Source of the DNA: Leadbetterella sp035299025
GTDB lineage: Bacteria; Bacteroidota; Bacteroidia; Cytophagales; Spirosomataceae
Length of the DNA: 64,000 bases
NCBI GenBank assembly: GCA_035299025.1
Contig: DATGXK010000016.1
Coordinates: 1-64,000, forward strand
Reading direction: 5' to 3'
Shown here: positions 28,531 through 36,441 of the stretch, in pieces
How positions within the stretch are numbered: position 1 is the first letter of the stretch
Layout of the letters: each line of letters begins with the position of its first letter
The notes under the pieces: model-generated
What the model saw: the letters and a program-made list of their open reading frames with translations, nothing else
Told to the model about the DNA's origin: nothing
The model's database searches: none
Position numbers and translations under genes: made by a program

Positions 28531-28897
28531 GTATGCAGTAATTAGGCTCGTTCCGAGGGTCGAAAGAGGCGAATATATCAATATTGGTGTGGTTTTGTAT
28601 TGCAAAAGCCTGAAAACCCTTGACTGTGTTTTTCATTTGAATAATGCTAGAATCTCGGCTTTATTTCCCGACCTTGATTTGGAAGAGGTAGAAGGTCATC
28701 TTTTATCTTTCCAAAAAATATGTCAAGGTACACCAGATTCAGGTTTGATTGGTAGTCAGGATTTGGCATCACGTTTTCGTTGGCTTACAGCTCGTCGAAG
28801 TACAATTCTTCAGGCATCGGAGATTCATCCTGGGTATTGCCAACAAGGCAAAGATGCTCTCAACAAGATTTTTAATGAAATGGTGGCAATGTGGTGA
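28508..28897 (+). CDS. DUF3037 domain protein, partner of HipA-like kinase
   Basis: 129 residues. The opening LYEYAVIRLVPRVERGEYINIG is the DUF3037 signature, which supports the ATG at 28508 inside the end of the kinase gene; no other in-frame start fits. The rest is alpha/beta with no known catalytic motif. The 23-bp overlap means expression is coupled. In other genomes the same two families occur side by side. Whether DUF3037 is an antidote, substrate or adaptor of the kinase is open. Confidence 0.85.
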   Translation: MQERHLYEYAVIRLVPRVERGEYINIGVVLYCKSLKTLDCVFHLNNARISALFPDLDLEEVEGHLLSFQKICQGTPDSGLIGSQDLASRFRWLTARRSTILQASEIHPGYCQQGKDALNKIFNEMVAMW

Positions 28898-29005
28898 TCT
28901 ACATTACACTTTGAAAATATTTTAAATTCTTTCTTTGTTTTTTAGTCCATTTTTCATCCGATTTCGTTAATGTTCTGATATTATTACTCAAACACCATTA
29001 TAAAT

Positions 29006-29686
29006 TTGAACAAGTCTGTTGCCATATTGATTTTTAGTCTAGAGGTCTCGAAAGAGTCTTCAATAAAAATATTGGCACATAAAAATAAACTGGCCAACAA
29101 ACGGATTTTTCAAAATCTTAATACTCTTGCTACTCAAAAATCACTTGCAACACAGATTCCAGTTTTTGTTTCTAGCCAACTCGGTCTGGACTCACATGGA
29201 ACCTTTGGGCAGAATTTCTCTGGGGCTATTTCTCATGTTTTTGACAGAGGTTTTGAAAAAGTTATATGTATTGGTAATGACTGTCCGGCACTTCAGAAAG
29301 AGCATTTGATTTCCGCATCGGAGGCCTTGATGACCTCTGATGCGGTTTTTGGGCCAGATTTTAGAGGAGGAACGTATTTGATTGGTCTATCCAAAGAAGC
29401 TTTTGAGGCTATCTCTTTTCAAAATTTACCTTGGCAGTCTTCCGAACTTTTAGAGCATTTGGTCAAGAGTTTTTCTGGAAAGAAAATTCAATTGCTAGAC
29501 CAATTGGCTGACATCAATAGTTTTCAGGATTTAAATTTTTATCCAACAGCCAGATACATTATATCATTTTTGCTGAAATTCTTCAACAGCTTTAAGGTCG
29601 ATAGGATTTCTTCAGCTTTTTCTGTAAAAACTGATGTTTTCTTAAATTCTCTAAGCTTTAGAGGTCCCCCAATTCTACATTCTTAA
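29006..29686 (+). CDS. DUF2064/TIGR04282-type glycosyltransferase
   Basis: 226 residues from a TTG start; the opening NKSVAILIFSL fits the family and no ATG is available. GT-A nucleotide-sugar fold motifs: GTFGQNFSGAISHVFDRGFE, VICIGNDCPAL, FGPDFRGGTYLIGL. The N-terminal KTRL nucleotide-binding motif of canonical members is not seen, as in some other Bacteroidota homologues. DUF2064 and TIGR04283 proteins commonly occur together (arsenosugar or rSAM/selenodomain-associated transferases 1 and 2). Here they are split by three unrelated genes. Confidence 0.8.
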   Translation: MNKSVAILIFSLEVSKESSIKILAHKNKLANKRIFQNLNTLATQKSLATQIPVFVSSQLGLDSHGTFGQNFSGAISHVFDRGFEKVICIGNDCPALQKEHLISASEALMTSDAVFGPDFRGGTYLIGLSKEAFEAISFQNLPWQSSELLEHLVKSFSGKKIQLLDQLADINSFQDLNFYPTARYIISFLLKFFNSFKVDRISSAFSVKTDVFLNSLSFRGPPILHS

Positions 29687-29733
29687 TTTCCAATTATTCC
29701 TTTTCTATTCAATATTGATTCTTCATTTCCTTG

Positions 29734-29753
29734 AAGAACCGGTTCTTTTTTTT
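29734..29753 (+). terminator. Intrinsic terminator after the DUF2064 gene
   Basis: Self-complementary AAGAACCGGTTCTT followed by a T-run, 47 bp after the stop codon. Confidence 0.55.
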
Positions 29754-29782
29754 AATTTAATTACTTTCTCGTTCATTTTTCT

Positions 29783-32752
29783 ATGAAAAAATTAGTACTT
29801 TTTTTATCATTACTTTATTCCTTTTCGACATACGCACAAAGCCAAATTGAAGTCAATGTTATTGATTTATTGACCAATAAGCCAGTAAAAAGCGTTGAAG
29901 TTTACCTTGAAACATACGGTGAGAAAACTATTTTTGGGCTTTCTGACAAAGCGGGAAAGGTTGTTTTTAAAGACCTTCAAACTACTAAAACTTACAAGGC
30001 ATTTACATTTGCTAACGATAAGTATGCCGAGGCATTTGTAGGTAGTATTACTCCAAAAGCGGGTGAAACCGGTGTTTTTACCCTAGAATTACCTACAATC
30101 AGAGTTGAACTTTTAGAAGAAGTGAGAATCACAAACTCCAAAAGAGCTAAAATGAACACCCAAAATGCGGAGGTTTCTTACATTATCCCTAAAGAAGAGA
30201 TTCAAGCATTGCCTGTGGAAGGTCGTGATATTACTCGCACGCTGATCAGGTTGCCGAATCTTACAGTGGCTACTTTGGGTTACGCAGAGGCACCTAATGT
30301 ATCTATCAATGGCCTTGGTGGCACTTTTACAAACTACCTCATAGATGGCATGGACAACAACGAGCGTTTTCTTGGAAATGCCAAATTCAATACACCCATC
30401 GGTTTTGCAGATGGTATTTCAGTTCTAACCAATAATTATTCAGTAGAATTTGGAAATACAAGTAATGGATTGGTTAATGTTACCACCCGATCTGGCTCAA
30501 ACAAACTCACAGGGGAGGCTTTTTATCTGACTCGCCCGGGTGCTATAATAGATTCTAAATCACCCTTTGCAACTTTGGACTTGTCTGGTAATCAGGTAAA
30601 AGACGGTTTTCAGAGAAATCAGGCTGGTTTTGGATTGGGTGGTGCTTTGAAAAAGGATAAGACCTTTTTCTACTTAAATTTTGAACAAACCATTGACAAA
30701 AAAGACAACTTGCTGAATGTTCCGCAATTGGGCGTCAACGAAACGGTGACAGGTTTCAATAATTTCACTTATAGTTCGGCCAAAATAGACCAAGTTTGGA
30801 GTCAAAGGTTCAAGTCGTCCTTAAGAGTAAATCATGGTGTTTTTGATATCGACCGCCAAGGTGGTGGATTAGAAGGTGGAACGCTTTTCCCTTCGGCAGC
30901 ATCAGCTCAGAAAAATAGAACCTATTTGGTGGCATTAAAAAATGCTTATGTTTTTAGTTCCTACCTTACTGGTGAAACTAACTTCCAAACTTCTTATTTC
31001 AGATGGAACTATCGTGAGCCCGTAAACATTAATAGTCCATCCGTAACAGTTCAGGATCCAAGCGGGGCTGTTATAGCTACTGTGGGTCAAAGCGGAGCTA
31101 TTTTTGATGATAAGGAATATACCAATCAGCTACAGCAAAAACTATTTTACAGGCAAGGTAAGCACTCGCTCAAATTTGGAGTTGAGTTCATCACATCTGA
31201 CTTTAACTTATTAGGCGGAGGAAATACTTTTGGTACTTACACCGTCAGACTAAACCAAGCTCAGTTAGATGCTTTGAAGGCCAAAGGTATCAATTCAAGT
31301 TTGGATGTGAATGATATTCCAGCAGATGTGAGAGTGATAAATTATGACGTAGAACTTCAGCCGAATACTTTTGGTGCAAGACAAAACGTATTCAGTACCT
31401 ATCTCGAAGATATCTTTGCTGTCAACAATAAATTAAACCTTACCATGGGTTTGAGATATGACTATGACAATCTTACCAAAGGTGGTGGAAGTCGTGGTGA
31501 CTTAAACAATCTAGCCCCAAGATTGGCATTTAATTATAAAATCGATGACAGAAATACGTTGCGTGGTGGTTACGGAATTTTCACTGACAAGATAAAATAC
31601 TCTATTCACAGTGACGCACTCCAGTTTAGCAGCAGCTCTGCCGACTTTAAAAAACAGTTGAAAGAGTTGCAAAAATTAGGAAAACTTGATCCAAATGCAG
31701 ACATCGATAAGATTACCTTTCCAGGAAATATCAGAGCAACGGCCTCGAACGTAACTTATTTGAAAGGTCCGAGTTACACCGATTTGCAATCTCGTCGTGA
31801 CAGACAATTCGTCAACAATATGAGAATTCTTAATCCAAATGGTTTCCAAAATCCTTACTCGCACCAAGTTTCGTTGGGCTATCAGCACAAGTCCGATGAG
31901 GACCACTTGTTTTCGCTCGACCTAAATTATGTTGCAACCAACAATTTGTATTACATCAGGAACATTAATGCTCCATCAGCCTATCCTTTGAATGACCCTA
32001 AAAACGTAGTGGTAAGAAAAGTGGCTGATGCAGATTTAACCAGACCCGTTCCGTTAAAATCAGATAGCCGAGGACAATATGCCGTAGCAGGAAACGACAC
32101 ACTCAGAGGTTTTGCAAGAAATGTTTTGATGAACGAAACCGATGGTAAGGCAAGATATTGGGCCATGAACGTGGTTTATCAAAAACTTAAAGGAGAAGGT
32201 AAGTTTGCATATAGAATGAGTTACTCTTTGGCTTTGATAAAAAGTAATACCAGCAGCATCAATACTAGAGCCAACGACGCCAACAATTACGATGTTGAAT
32301 ATACTTATGATGAAAACGACCGTCGTCATGTGGCTAGTTTTATGTTTTTCTGGTATCCAATCAAAAACCTAATTGTTTCACCGGCATTTCTAGTCCAAAG
32401 TGGTCAGCCTATTACTCGTATTGCGGATGCCCGTATTTTTGGAACAACCGACTTAAATGGTGACAATGATTTTTTTAATCCCGGAGATTATAGTCCGGGT
32501 AACATCAGAAACAGCGACAGATTGCCTTGGGCAAATACGCTTGACCTTTCAGTGAAATATACATTGCTGAAGCATTTCGAACTTTCAGCTGATATATTTA
32601 ATGTTCTAAATGCTGTTAACTATTCAGGGTTCAATGTTGTTAGAGGAAATAGTAACCAATTTATGGTAGGCGATAAAAGTACAAACACCTATACATGGAG
32701 AGCGGCTTCGGCTCCTCGTCAGTTTCAGTTTGGAGCCCGTTACGTTTTTTAA
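29783..32752 (+). CDS. TonB-dependent outer-membrane receptor with carboxypeptidase-like N-terminal domain
   Basis: 989 residues. Signal peptide MKKLVLFLSLLYSFSTYAQS. A carboxypeptidase-regulatory-like domain covers about 22-105, the plug about 110-235 (PVEGRDITRTLIRLPNL, NYLIDGMDNNERFLG, VEFGNTSNGLVNVTTRSGSN), then a 22-strand-type barrel ending in ARYVF with terminal Phe. TBDTs import scarce large nutrients with TonB energy. There is no SusD partner, so a glycan PUL is unlikely. A kinase and an exported nucleoside hydrolase follow within 18 bp and 1 bp, suggesting nucleoside or thio-nucleoside uptake; inference. Confidence 0.9.
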   Translation: MKKLVLFLSLLYSFSTYAQSQIEVNVIDLLTNKPVKSVEVYLETYGEKTIFGLSDKAGKVVFKDLQTTKTYKAFTFANDKYAEAFVGSITPKAGETGVFTLELPTIRVELLEEVRITNSKRAKMNTQNAEVSYIIPKEEIQALPVEGRDITRTLIRLPNLTVATLGYAEAPNVSINGLGGTFTNYLIDGMDNNERFLGNAKFNTPIGFADGISVLTNNYSVEFGNTSNGLVNVTTRSGSNKLTGEAFYLTRPGAIIDSKSPFATLDLSGNQVKDGFQRNQAGFGLGGALKKDKTFFYLNFEQTIDKKDNLLNVPQLGVNETVTGFNNFTYSSAKIDQVWSQRFKSSLRVNHGVFDIDRQGGGLEGGTLFPSAASAQKNRTYLVALKNAYVFSSYLTGETNFQTSYFRWNYREPVNINSPSVTVQDPSGAVIATVGQSGAIFDDKEYTNQLQQKLFYRQGKHSLKFGVEFITSDFNLLGGGNTFGTYTVRLNQAQLDALKAKGINSSLDVNDIPADVRVINYDVELQPNTFGARQNVFSTYLEDIFAVNNKLNLTMGLRYDYDNLTKGGGSRGDLNNLAPRLAFNYKIDDRNTLRGGYGIFTDKIKYSIHSDALQFSSSSADFKKQLKELQKLGKLDPNADIDKITFPGNIRATASNVTYLKGPSYTDLQSRRDRQFVNNMRILNPNGFQNPYSHQVSLGYQHKSDEDHLFSLDLNYVATNNLYYIRNINAPSAYPLNDPKNVVVRKVADADLTRPVPLKSDSRGQYAVAGNDTLRGFARNVLMNETDGKARYWAMNVVYQKLKGEGKFAYRMSYSLALIKSNTSSINTRANDANNYDVEYTYDENDRRHVASFMFFWYPIKNLIVSPAFLVQSGQPITRIADARIFGTTDLNGDNDFFNPGDYSPGNIRNSDRLPWANTLDLSVKYTLLKHFELSADIFNVLNAVNYSGFNVVRGNSNQFMVGDKSTNTYTWRAASAPRQFQFGARYVF

Positions 32753-32770
32753 TATTTAATTTGGTTAGAA

Positions 32771-33766
32771 ATGATTCTAAGTTTTGATAAAATTGACGAG
32801 CTCGAGATTTATCTCAAATCCAAAGGATGGTTAGAGATGAACGAGGTTCTGATAAAGGTTGAAAAACCCGGTGAAGGCAATATGAATTTCACTATGAGAG
32901 TATATACTTCTCTTGGTAGAACTTTCATCGTTAAGCAGTCGAGAGATTATGTGGAAAAATATCCTACTATTCCAGCTCCGGCAAATCGGGCCGTAATAGA
33001 AGGTCGTTTTATAGAGTTTATTCAACATGATTCGGTTCTGAAATCATTTATGCCGAGACTATTTGGTTTAGATGATGTGAACAATATATTAGTGACCGAA
33101 GATCTAGGCCAGGCAAATGACTATTCCTTTTTATACAATTCTGGCGAAAAATTGAGATCAGTCGATCTAACTCAATTGGCCGAATATTTAAGTCATTTGC
33201 ACCATAGTTTTAGATCTGATTCTCCTGTGCCACAGTTTGCCAATCGGGAAATGAGAGCTTTGAACCACGAGCATATATTTTTGTATCCATTTATGGAAGA
33301 GAATGGGTTCGACTTGGATAATATCCAGCCGGGTTTACAATCAGAGGCTTTGCTTTACAAAAAAGATGAAGCACTCAAATCTGTTGTGAAAACCATGGGC
33401 GATAAGTATCTGGCAGATGGAAATTATTTATTGCACGGCGACTATTATCCGGGAAGTTTCCTAAAAACGGACTCAGGTGTCAAAGTCATTGACCCAGAAT
33501 TTTGTTTTTATGGATTTGCTGAGTTCGATCTGAGTGTTTTCATTGCCCATCTGAAAATGAGCGAGCAAAGCCAAGAAATTATAGACGGAGTATTGATGAA
33601 ATACAAAAAAGGAGCTGATTTCCACGAGAAACTGCTGAACCAGTTTGTTGGTGTAGAAATCCTTCGAAGAATCATAGGATTGGCTCAGTTACCACTTTCG
33701 CTTAGCTTAGAAACCAAAAAAGAATTGTTAAAAGAAGCCAAGGGCTTAATAATGAATAATGTGTAG
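32771..33766 (+). CDS. Phosphotransferase related to 5-methylthioribose kinase (MtnK-like)
   Basis: 331 residues, APH/choline-kinase fold. Motifs resemble MtnK: GEGNMNFTMRVY at the nucleotide loop, FIVKQSRDYVEKYP with the ATP-binding Lys, ILVTEDLG, the catalytic LLHGDYYPGSFL and metal-binding VIDPEFCFYGFAEFDLSVF. MtnK is somewhat longer (about 400), so this is a shorter relative. A sugar such as methylthioribose or ribose is the likely acceptor, but other small alcohols are possible. It lies 18 bp after the TonB receptor and one base before the nucleoside hydrolase start. Confidence 0.75.
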   Translation: MILSFDKIDELEIYLKSKGWLEMNEVLIKVEKPGEGNMNFTMRVYTSLGRTFIVKQSRDYVEKYPTIPAPANRAVIEGRFIEFIQHDSVLKSFMPRLFGLDDVNNILVTEDLGQANDYSFLYNSGEKLRSVDLTQLAEYLSHLHHSFRSDSPVPQFANREMRALNHEHIFLYPFMEENGFDLDNIQPGLQSEALLYKKDEALKSVVKTMGDKYLADGNYLLHGDYYPGSFLKTDSGVKVIDPEFCFYGFAEFDLSVFIAHLKMSEQSQEIIDGVLMKYKKGADFHEKLLNQFVGVEILRRIIGLAQLPLSLSLETKKELLKEAKGLIMNNV

Positions 33767-33767
33767 T

Positions 33768-34730
33768 ATGAAAAAAATAGTTTTTGTTGGCTTGATTTTA
33801 ATTAGTTTATCTGGTTTTTCGCAAAAGAAAATCTGGTTTGATACCGATATCATGATCGGAAATCCAGATCGTGCTCCACGAGAAGTAGACGACGCCATTA
33901 CGCTCATGATGGCTCTGAAGTTTCAGGATAAAATAAAAATTGAAGGTATTAGCCTAGTTACTTATGTAGATTACGCCTATGGCATTACCGAAAAAATTTT
34001 GAAATGGTATGCTCCAAACCTGAACATTCCTATTTATAAAGGCTCCAATACTTGTACAGACGTAGGTGTTGAAAATGACGCTACTAGAGCATTGGCGGCG
34101 GCTTTGAAAAAGGAAAAACTCACAATTCTGGCTCTCGGACCAGCCACCAATGTAGCTACCGTTTTGAAGAATCATCCTGAATTGGCTTCCCAAATAGAGG
34201 AAATAGTTTTTTGTGCAGGACGAACACCAGATTTTCATTTTAAACCAGGTTTGGAGCAGCATACCGTTTCGGATTATAATTTCGAAAAAGACGTGGAGTC
34301 TTTCAGAATTGTATTTGATTCAGGTATAAAAGTTGTCTTATCGGGTTTCGAAGCTAGTGTTTACTTATTTCTCGGTAAAACCGACTATGATTTTCTGAAC
34401 AATAGTTTTGAAGGTGACAAATGGGTTTACGATTTCCTAAGGCCTTGGTCGCTCCGCCACAAACAATTATTTGGCAACGACGGCTTTATTCCTTTCGATG
34501 TTACACCTCTTGGTTATTTAACTCATCCACAATATTTTAAGTATTACGAAAATATTCCTGTAGATATTCTTAATATGGAGAATGACGCTACCATACCTGC
34601 TAATAGACCGAAACAAAAGGCTTTTTTAGTAGCTTCTAAAGATTCTAAATCCAATTGGAGATGCCTTTATGCTTATAAAACACTTCCTGGTTTTGAGGAA
34701 ATAGTATTAGAGTCTTTGAAAAGCAGATAA
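33768..34730 (+). CDS. Exported inosine/uridine-preferring nucleoside hydrolase family protein
   Basis: 320 residues from the ATG at 33768, chosen because it starts a clean signal peptide (MKKIVFVGLILISLSGFSQ); another ATG 9 bp upstream is in frame. The Ca-binding DxD...DD motif is present (WFDTDIMIGNP and REVDDAITLMMALK), plus ILALGPATNVATVL and a C-terminal NDATIPANRP. The insertion between DTD and DD is a little longer than in the classical DTDPGxDD. Expected reaction: hydrolysis of the N-glycosidic bond of ribonucleosides, here in the periplasm. Operonic with the MtnK-like kinase. Confidence 0.85.
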   Translation: MKKIVFVGLILISLSGFSQKKIWFDTDIMIGNPDRAPREVDDAITLMMALKFQDKIKIEGISLVTYVDYAYGITEKILKWYAPNLNIPIYKGSNTCTDVGVENDATRALAAALKKEKLTILALGPATNVATVLKNHPELASQIEEIVFCAGRTPDFHFKPGLEQHTVSDYNFEKDVESFRIVFDSGIKVVLSGFEASVYLFLGKTDYDFLNNSFEGDKWVYDFLRPWSLRHKQLFGNDGFIPFDVTPLGYLTHPQYFKYYENIPVDILNMENDATIPANRPKQKAFLVASKDSKSNWRCLYAYKTLPGFEEIVLESLKSR

Positions 34731-34827
34731 GTTTATAAAGTTGTGTATTTCAAGGTATTGATTGGAGGAATTGATTCAAATTTTAGAAAATTTCAAAGCC
34801 AAAGTTTAGAATATTATAAAAAATCAC

Positions 34828-34835
34828 TATATTTG
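34828..34835 (+). promoter_or_regulatory. Probable -7 element of the rplS promoter
   Basis: TATATTTG fits TAnnTTTG exactly, followed by GCAC as at the HU promoter. A weak TTTA lies 19 bp upstream. The leader to rplS would be about 80 nt. Confidence 0.6.
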
Positions 34836-34920
34836 CACCTCGTTTCAGTAAACGCCTCTTTTAGCCTAAAAGAAGCCTCTTTACTCTCAATAAATTTTTT
34901 ATTATTAATTTTTTTATTAA

Positions 34921-35274
34921 ATGGATTTAATTAAGTTTGTAGAATCAGAGTACAGCAACTCTAGAGCTGGATTACCTGATTTCAAGGCAGGGGACACTGT
35001 GAACGTATTTGTGAAAATTTTTGAAGGAAACAAAGAGCGTATTCAGTTGTACCAAGGTGTTGTTATTCAAAGAAAAAACTTCGGTACTCCAGGCGAGAGT
35101 TTTACAGTACGTAAAATTTCTAACGGTGTTGGAGTAGAGAGAATCTTCCCAGTTTTGTCACCAAGTATTGACAAAATCGAAGTTCTTAGAAGAGGTAAGG
35201 TTCGTCGTGCTAAATTGTACTACCTAAGAGGTAAGCATGGTAAGGCTGCGAGAATCAAAGAACTAAAAAAGTAA
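34921..35274 (+). CDS. rplS: 50S ribosomal protein L19
   Basis: 117 residues, normal length. Family features: FKAGDTVNVFVKIFEGNKERIQ, VVIQRKN, GESFTVRKIS, GVGVERIFP and the basic C-terminal RRGKVRRAKLYYLRG. L19 sits at the subunit interface. In many bacteria it is with trmD and rimM; here it is a single-gene unit with its own promoter and terminators. Confidence 0.97.
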   Translation: MDLIKFVESEYSNSRAGLPDFKAGDTVNVFVKIFEGNKERIQLYQGVVIQRKNFGTPGESFTVRKISNGVGVERIFPVLSPSIDKIEVLRRGKVRRAKLYYLRGKHGKAARIKELKK

Positions 35275-35280
35275 GTAACA

Positions 35281-35310
35281 TTACTTAAGATTTTAAGTAA
35301 TAGCTTTTTC
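35281..35310 (+). terminator. Intrinsic terminator of rplS
   Basis: Perfect 8-bp stem (TTACTTAA / TTAAGTAA) with GATT loop, followed by TAGCTTTTT, 6 bp after the stop. Confidence 0.6.
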
Positions 35311-35328
35311 ATAATTTGTGCAAAAAAC

Positions 35329-35356
35329 GTCATCTCTCTGAGGTGACTTTTTTTTT
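35329..35356 (+). terminator. Second intrinsic terminator after rplS
   Basis: Stem GTCATCTC / GAGGTGAC (one G-U pair), TCT loop, then nine T. Confidence 0.75.
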
Positions 35357-35472
35357 GGCCGCCCAATTTTGTGTCCCTGCAAACTTATCGCACTCAAACT
35401 TTCACCCACCGCCGAACTTTTTGGCCCAAAAAAATATTATTTTTGTAGCGTTAGATATATATCAAATCATAA

Positions 35473-36237
35473 ATGACAAAATTTTTCAAATATCAAGGTA
35501 CGGGCAATGACTTTGTGATGGTCGACAATCGTAAAGGTGGATTCGATGATTCTGTAGAGCACGTTGAGTTCCTTTGTCATCGCAGATTCGGAATTGGTGC
35601 AGATGGCTTGATCTTGATAGAAAACTCCGATGGCTTCGACTTCAGAATGCGGTATTTTAATGCCGATGGAAATGAAGGCAGTATGTGTGGAAATGGAGGG
35701 CGGTGTGCTGTTAAGTTTGCGAGTGATTTGGGTATTTTTAAGGATAAAACAACTTTTATAGCTGTCGATGGTCCTCATACGGCCTCGCTTGCTGGAGGCG
35801 AAGTTTCACTTGGGATGATTGATGTACAAGCCATTGACGACGAAGAGAATGGTTATTTTCTGAATACAGGTTCGCCACATTTGGTAATTTTTGTCGTAGA
35901 CTTAGATAAGCTTGATGTAAAAACAACTGGGTCTGAAATTAGATACAGTCCTTATTGGGTAGCACGAGGTGGAGTCAATGTCAATTTCGTTGAAATCATA
36001 GATCAGGAAAACATTAAGGTAAGAACCTACGAAAGAGGCGTGGAGGATGAAACCTACTCTTGTGGTACGGGAGTTACTGCAGCCGCCATAACCTCGGCAA
36101 TAAAAAAGGGCCTTCAAAAAGACCTACAAATACAGACTTTAGGTGGTCATCTTCGTGTCACATTTGAGGGCGACAATAAATTTTCGAGTGTAATGCTTAA
36201 AGGCCCTGCTTTATTTGTTTTTGAGGGAGAAGTATAG
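35473..36237 (+). CDS. dapF: Diaminopimelate epimerase
   Basis: 254 residues. Converts LL- to meso-diaminopimelate for lysine and peptidoglycan. The two catalytic cysteines are in EGSMCGNGGRC (Cys72) and YSCGTGVTAAA (Cys197). The opening FFKYQGTGNDFVMVD is typical. TATTTTTG at 35438-35445 could be its -7 element but lacks a well-spaced upstream box. Stands alone after the rplS terminators. Confidence 0.96.
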   Translation: MTKFFKYQGTGNDFVMVDNRKGGFDDSVEHVEFLCHRRFGIGADGLILIENSDGFDFRMRYFNADGNEGSMCGNGGRCAVKFASDLGIFKDKTTFIAVDGPHTASLAGGEVSLGMIDVQAIDDEENGYFLNTGSPHLVIFVVDLDKLDVKTTGSEIRYSPYWVARGGVNVNFVEIIDQENIKVRTYERGVEDETYSCGTGVTAAAITSAIKKGLQKDLQIQTLGGHLRVTFEGDNKFSSVMLKGPALFVFEGEV

Positions 36238-36441
36238 CCTTTGGGTAATATTTTTCGCTTTTTTGTTGTCCGTAAGGATTTTAATGCGTAAAATTGTGTT
36301 CGAATTCAAGAATTACTACAAGGAGCTCTTCCGTTTCGTAATTTCACAATACAAATATTCAAGATTTTTATCAACCCAATCGTTTTAATGTATTAACAAG
36401 TACTTTAACAACCTACATTGTTTTTCCAAAACAAAATTTCT

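Noticed and set aside
34743..34934. 63-codon frame ahead of rplS
   Set aside because: It contains the rplS -7 element and leader, runs into the gene in another frame, and has no recognisable features.
36295..36325. GTTCGAATTC resembling a tRNA T-loop
   Set aside because: No acceptor stem, D-arm or anticodon arm can be built around it.
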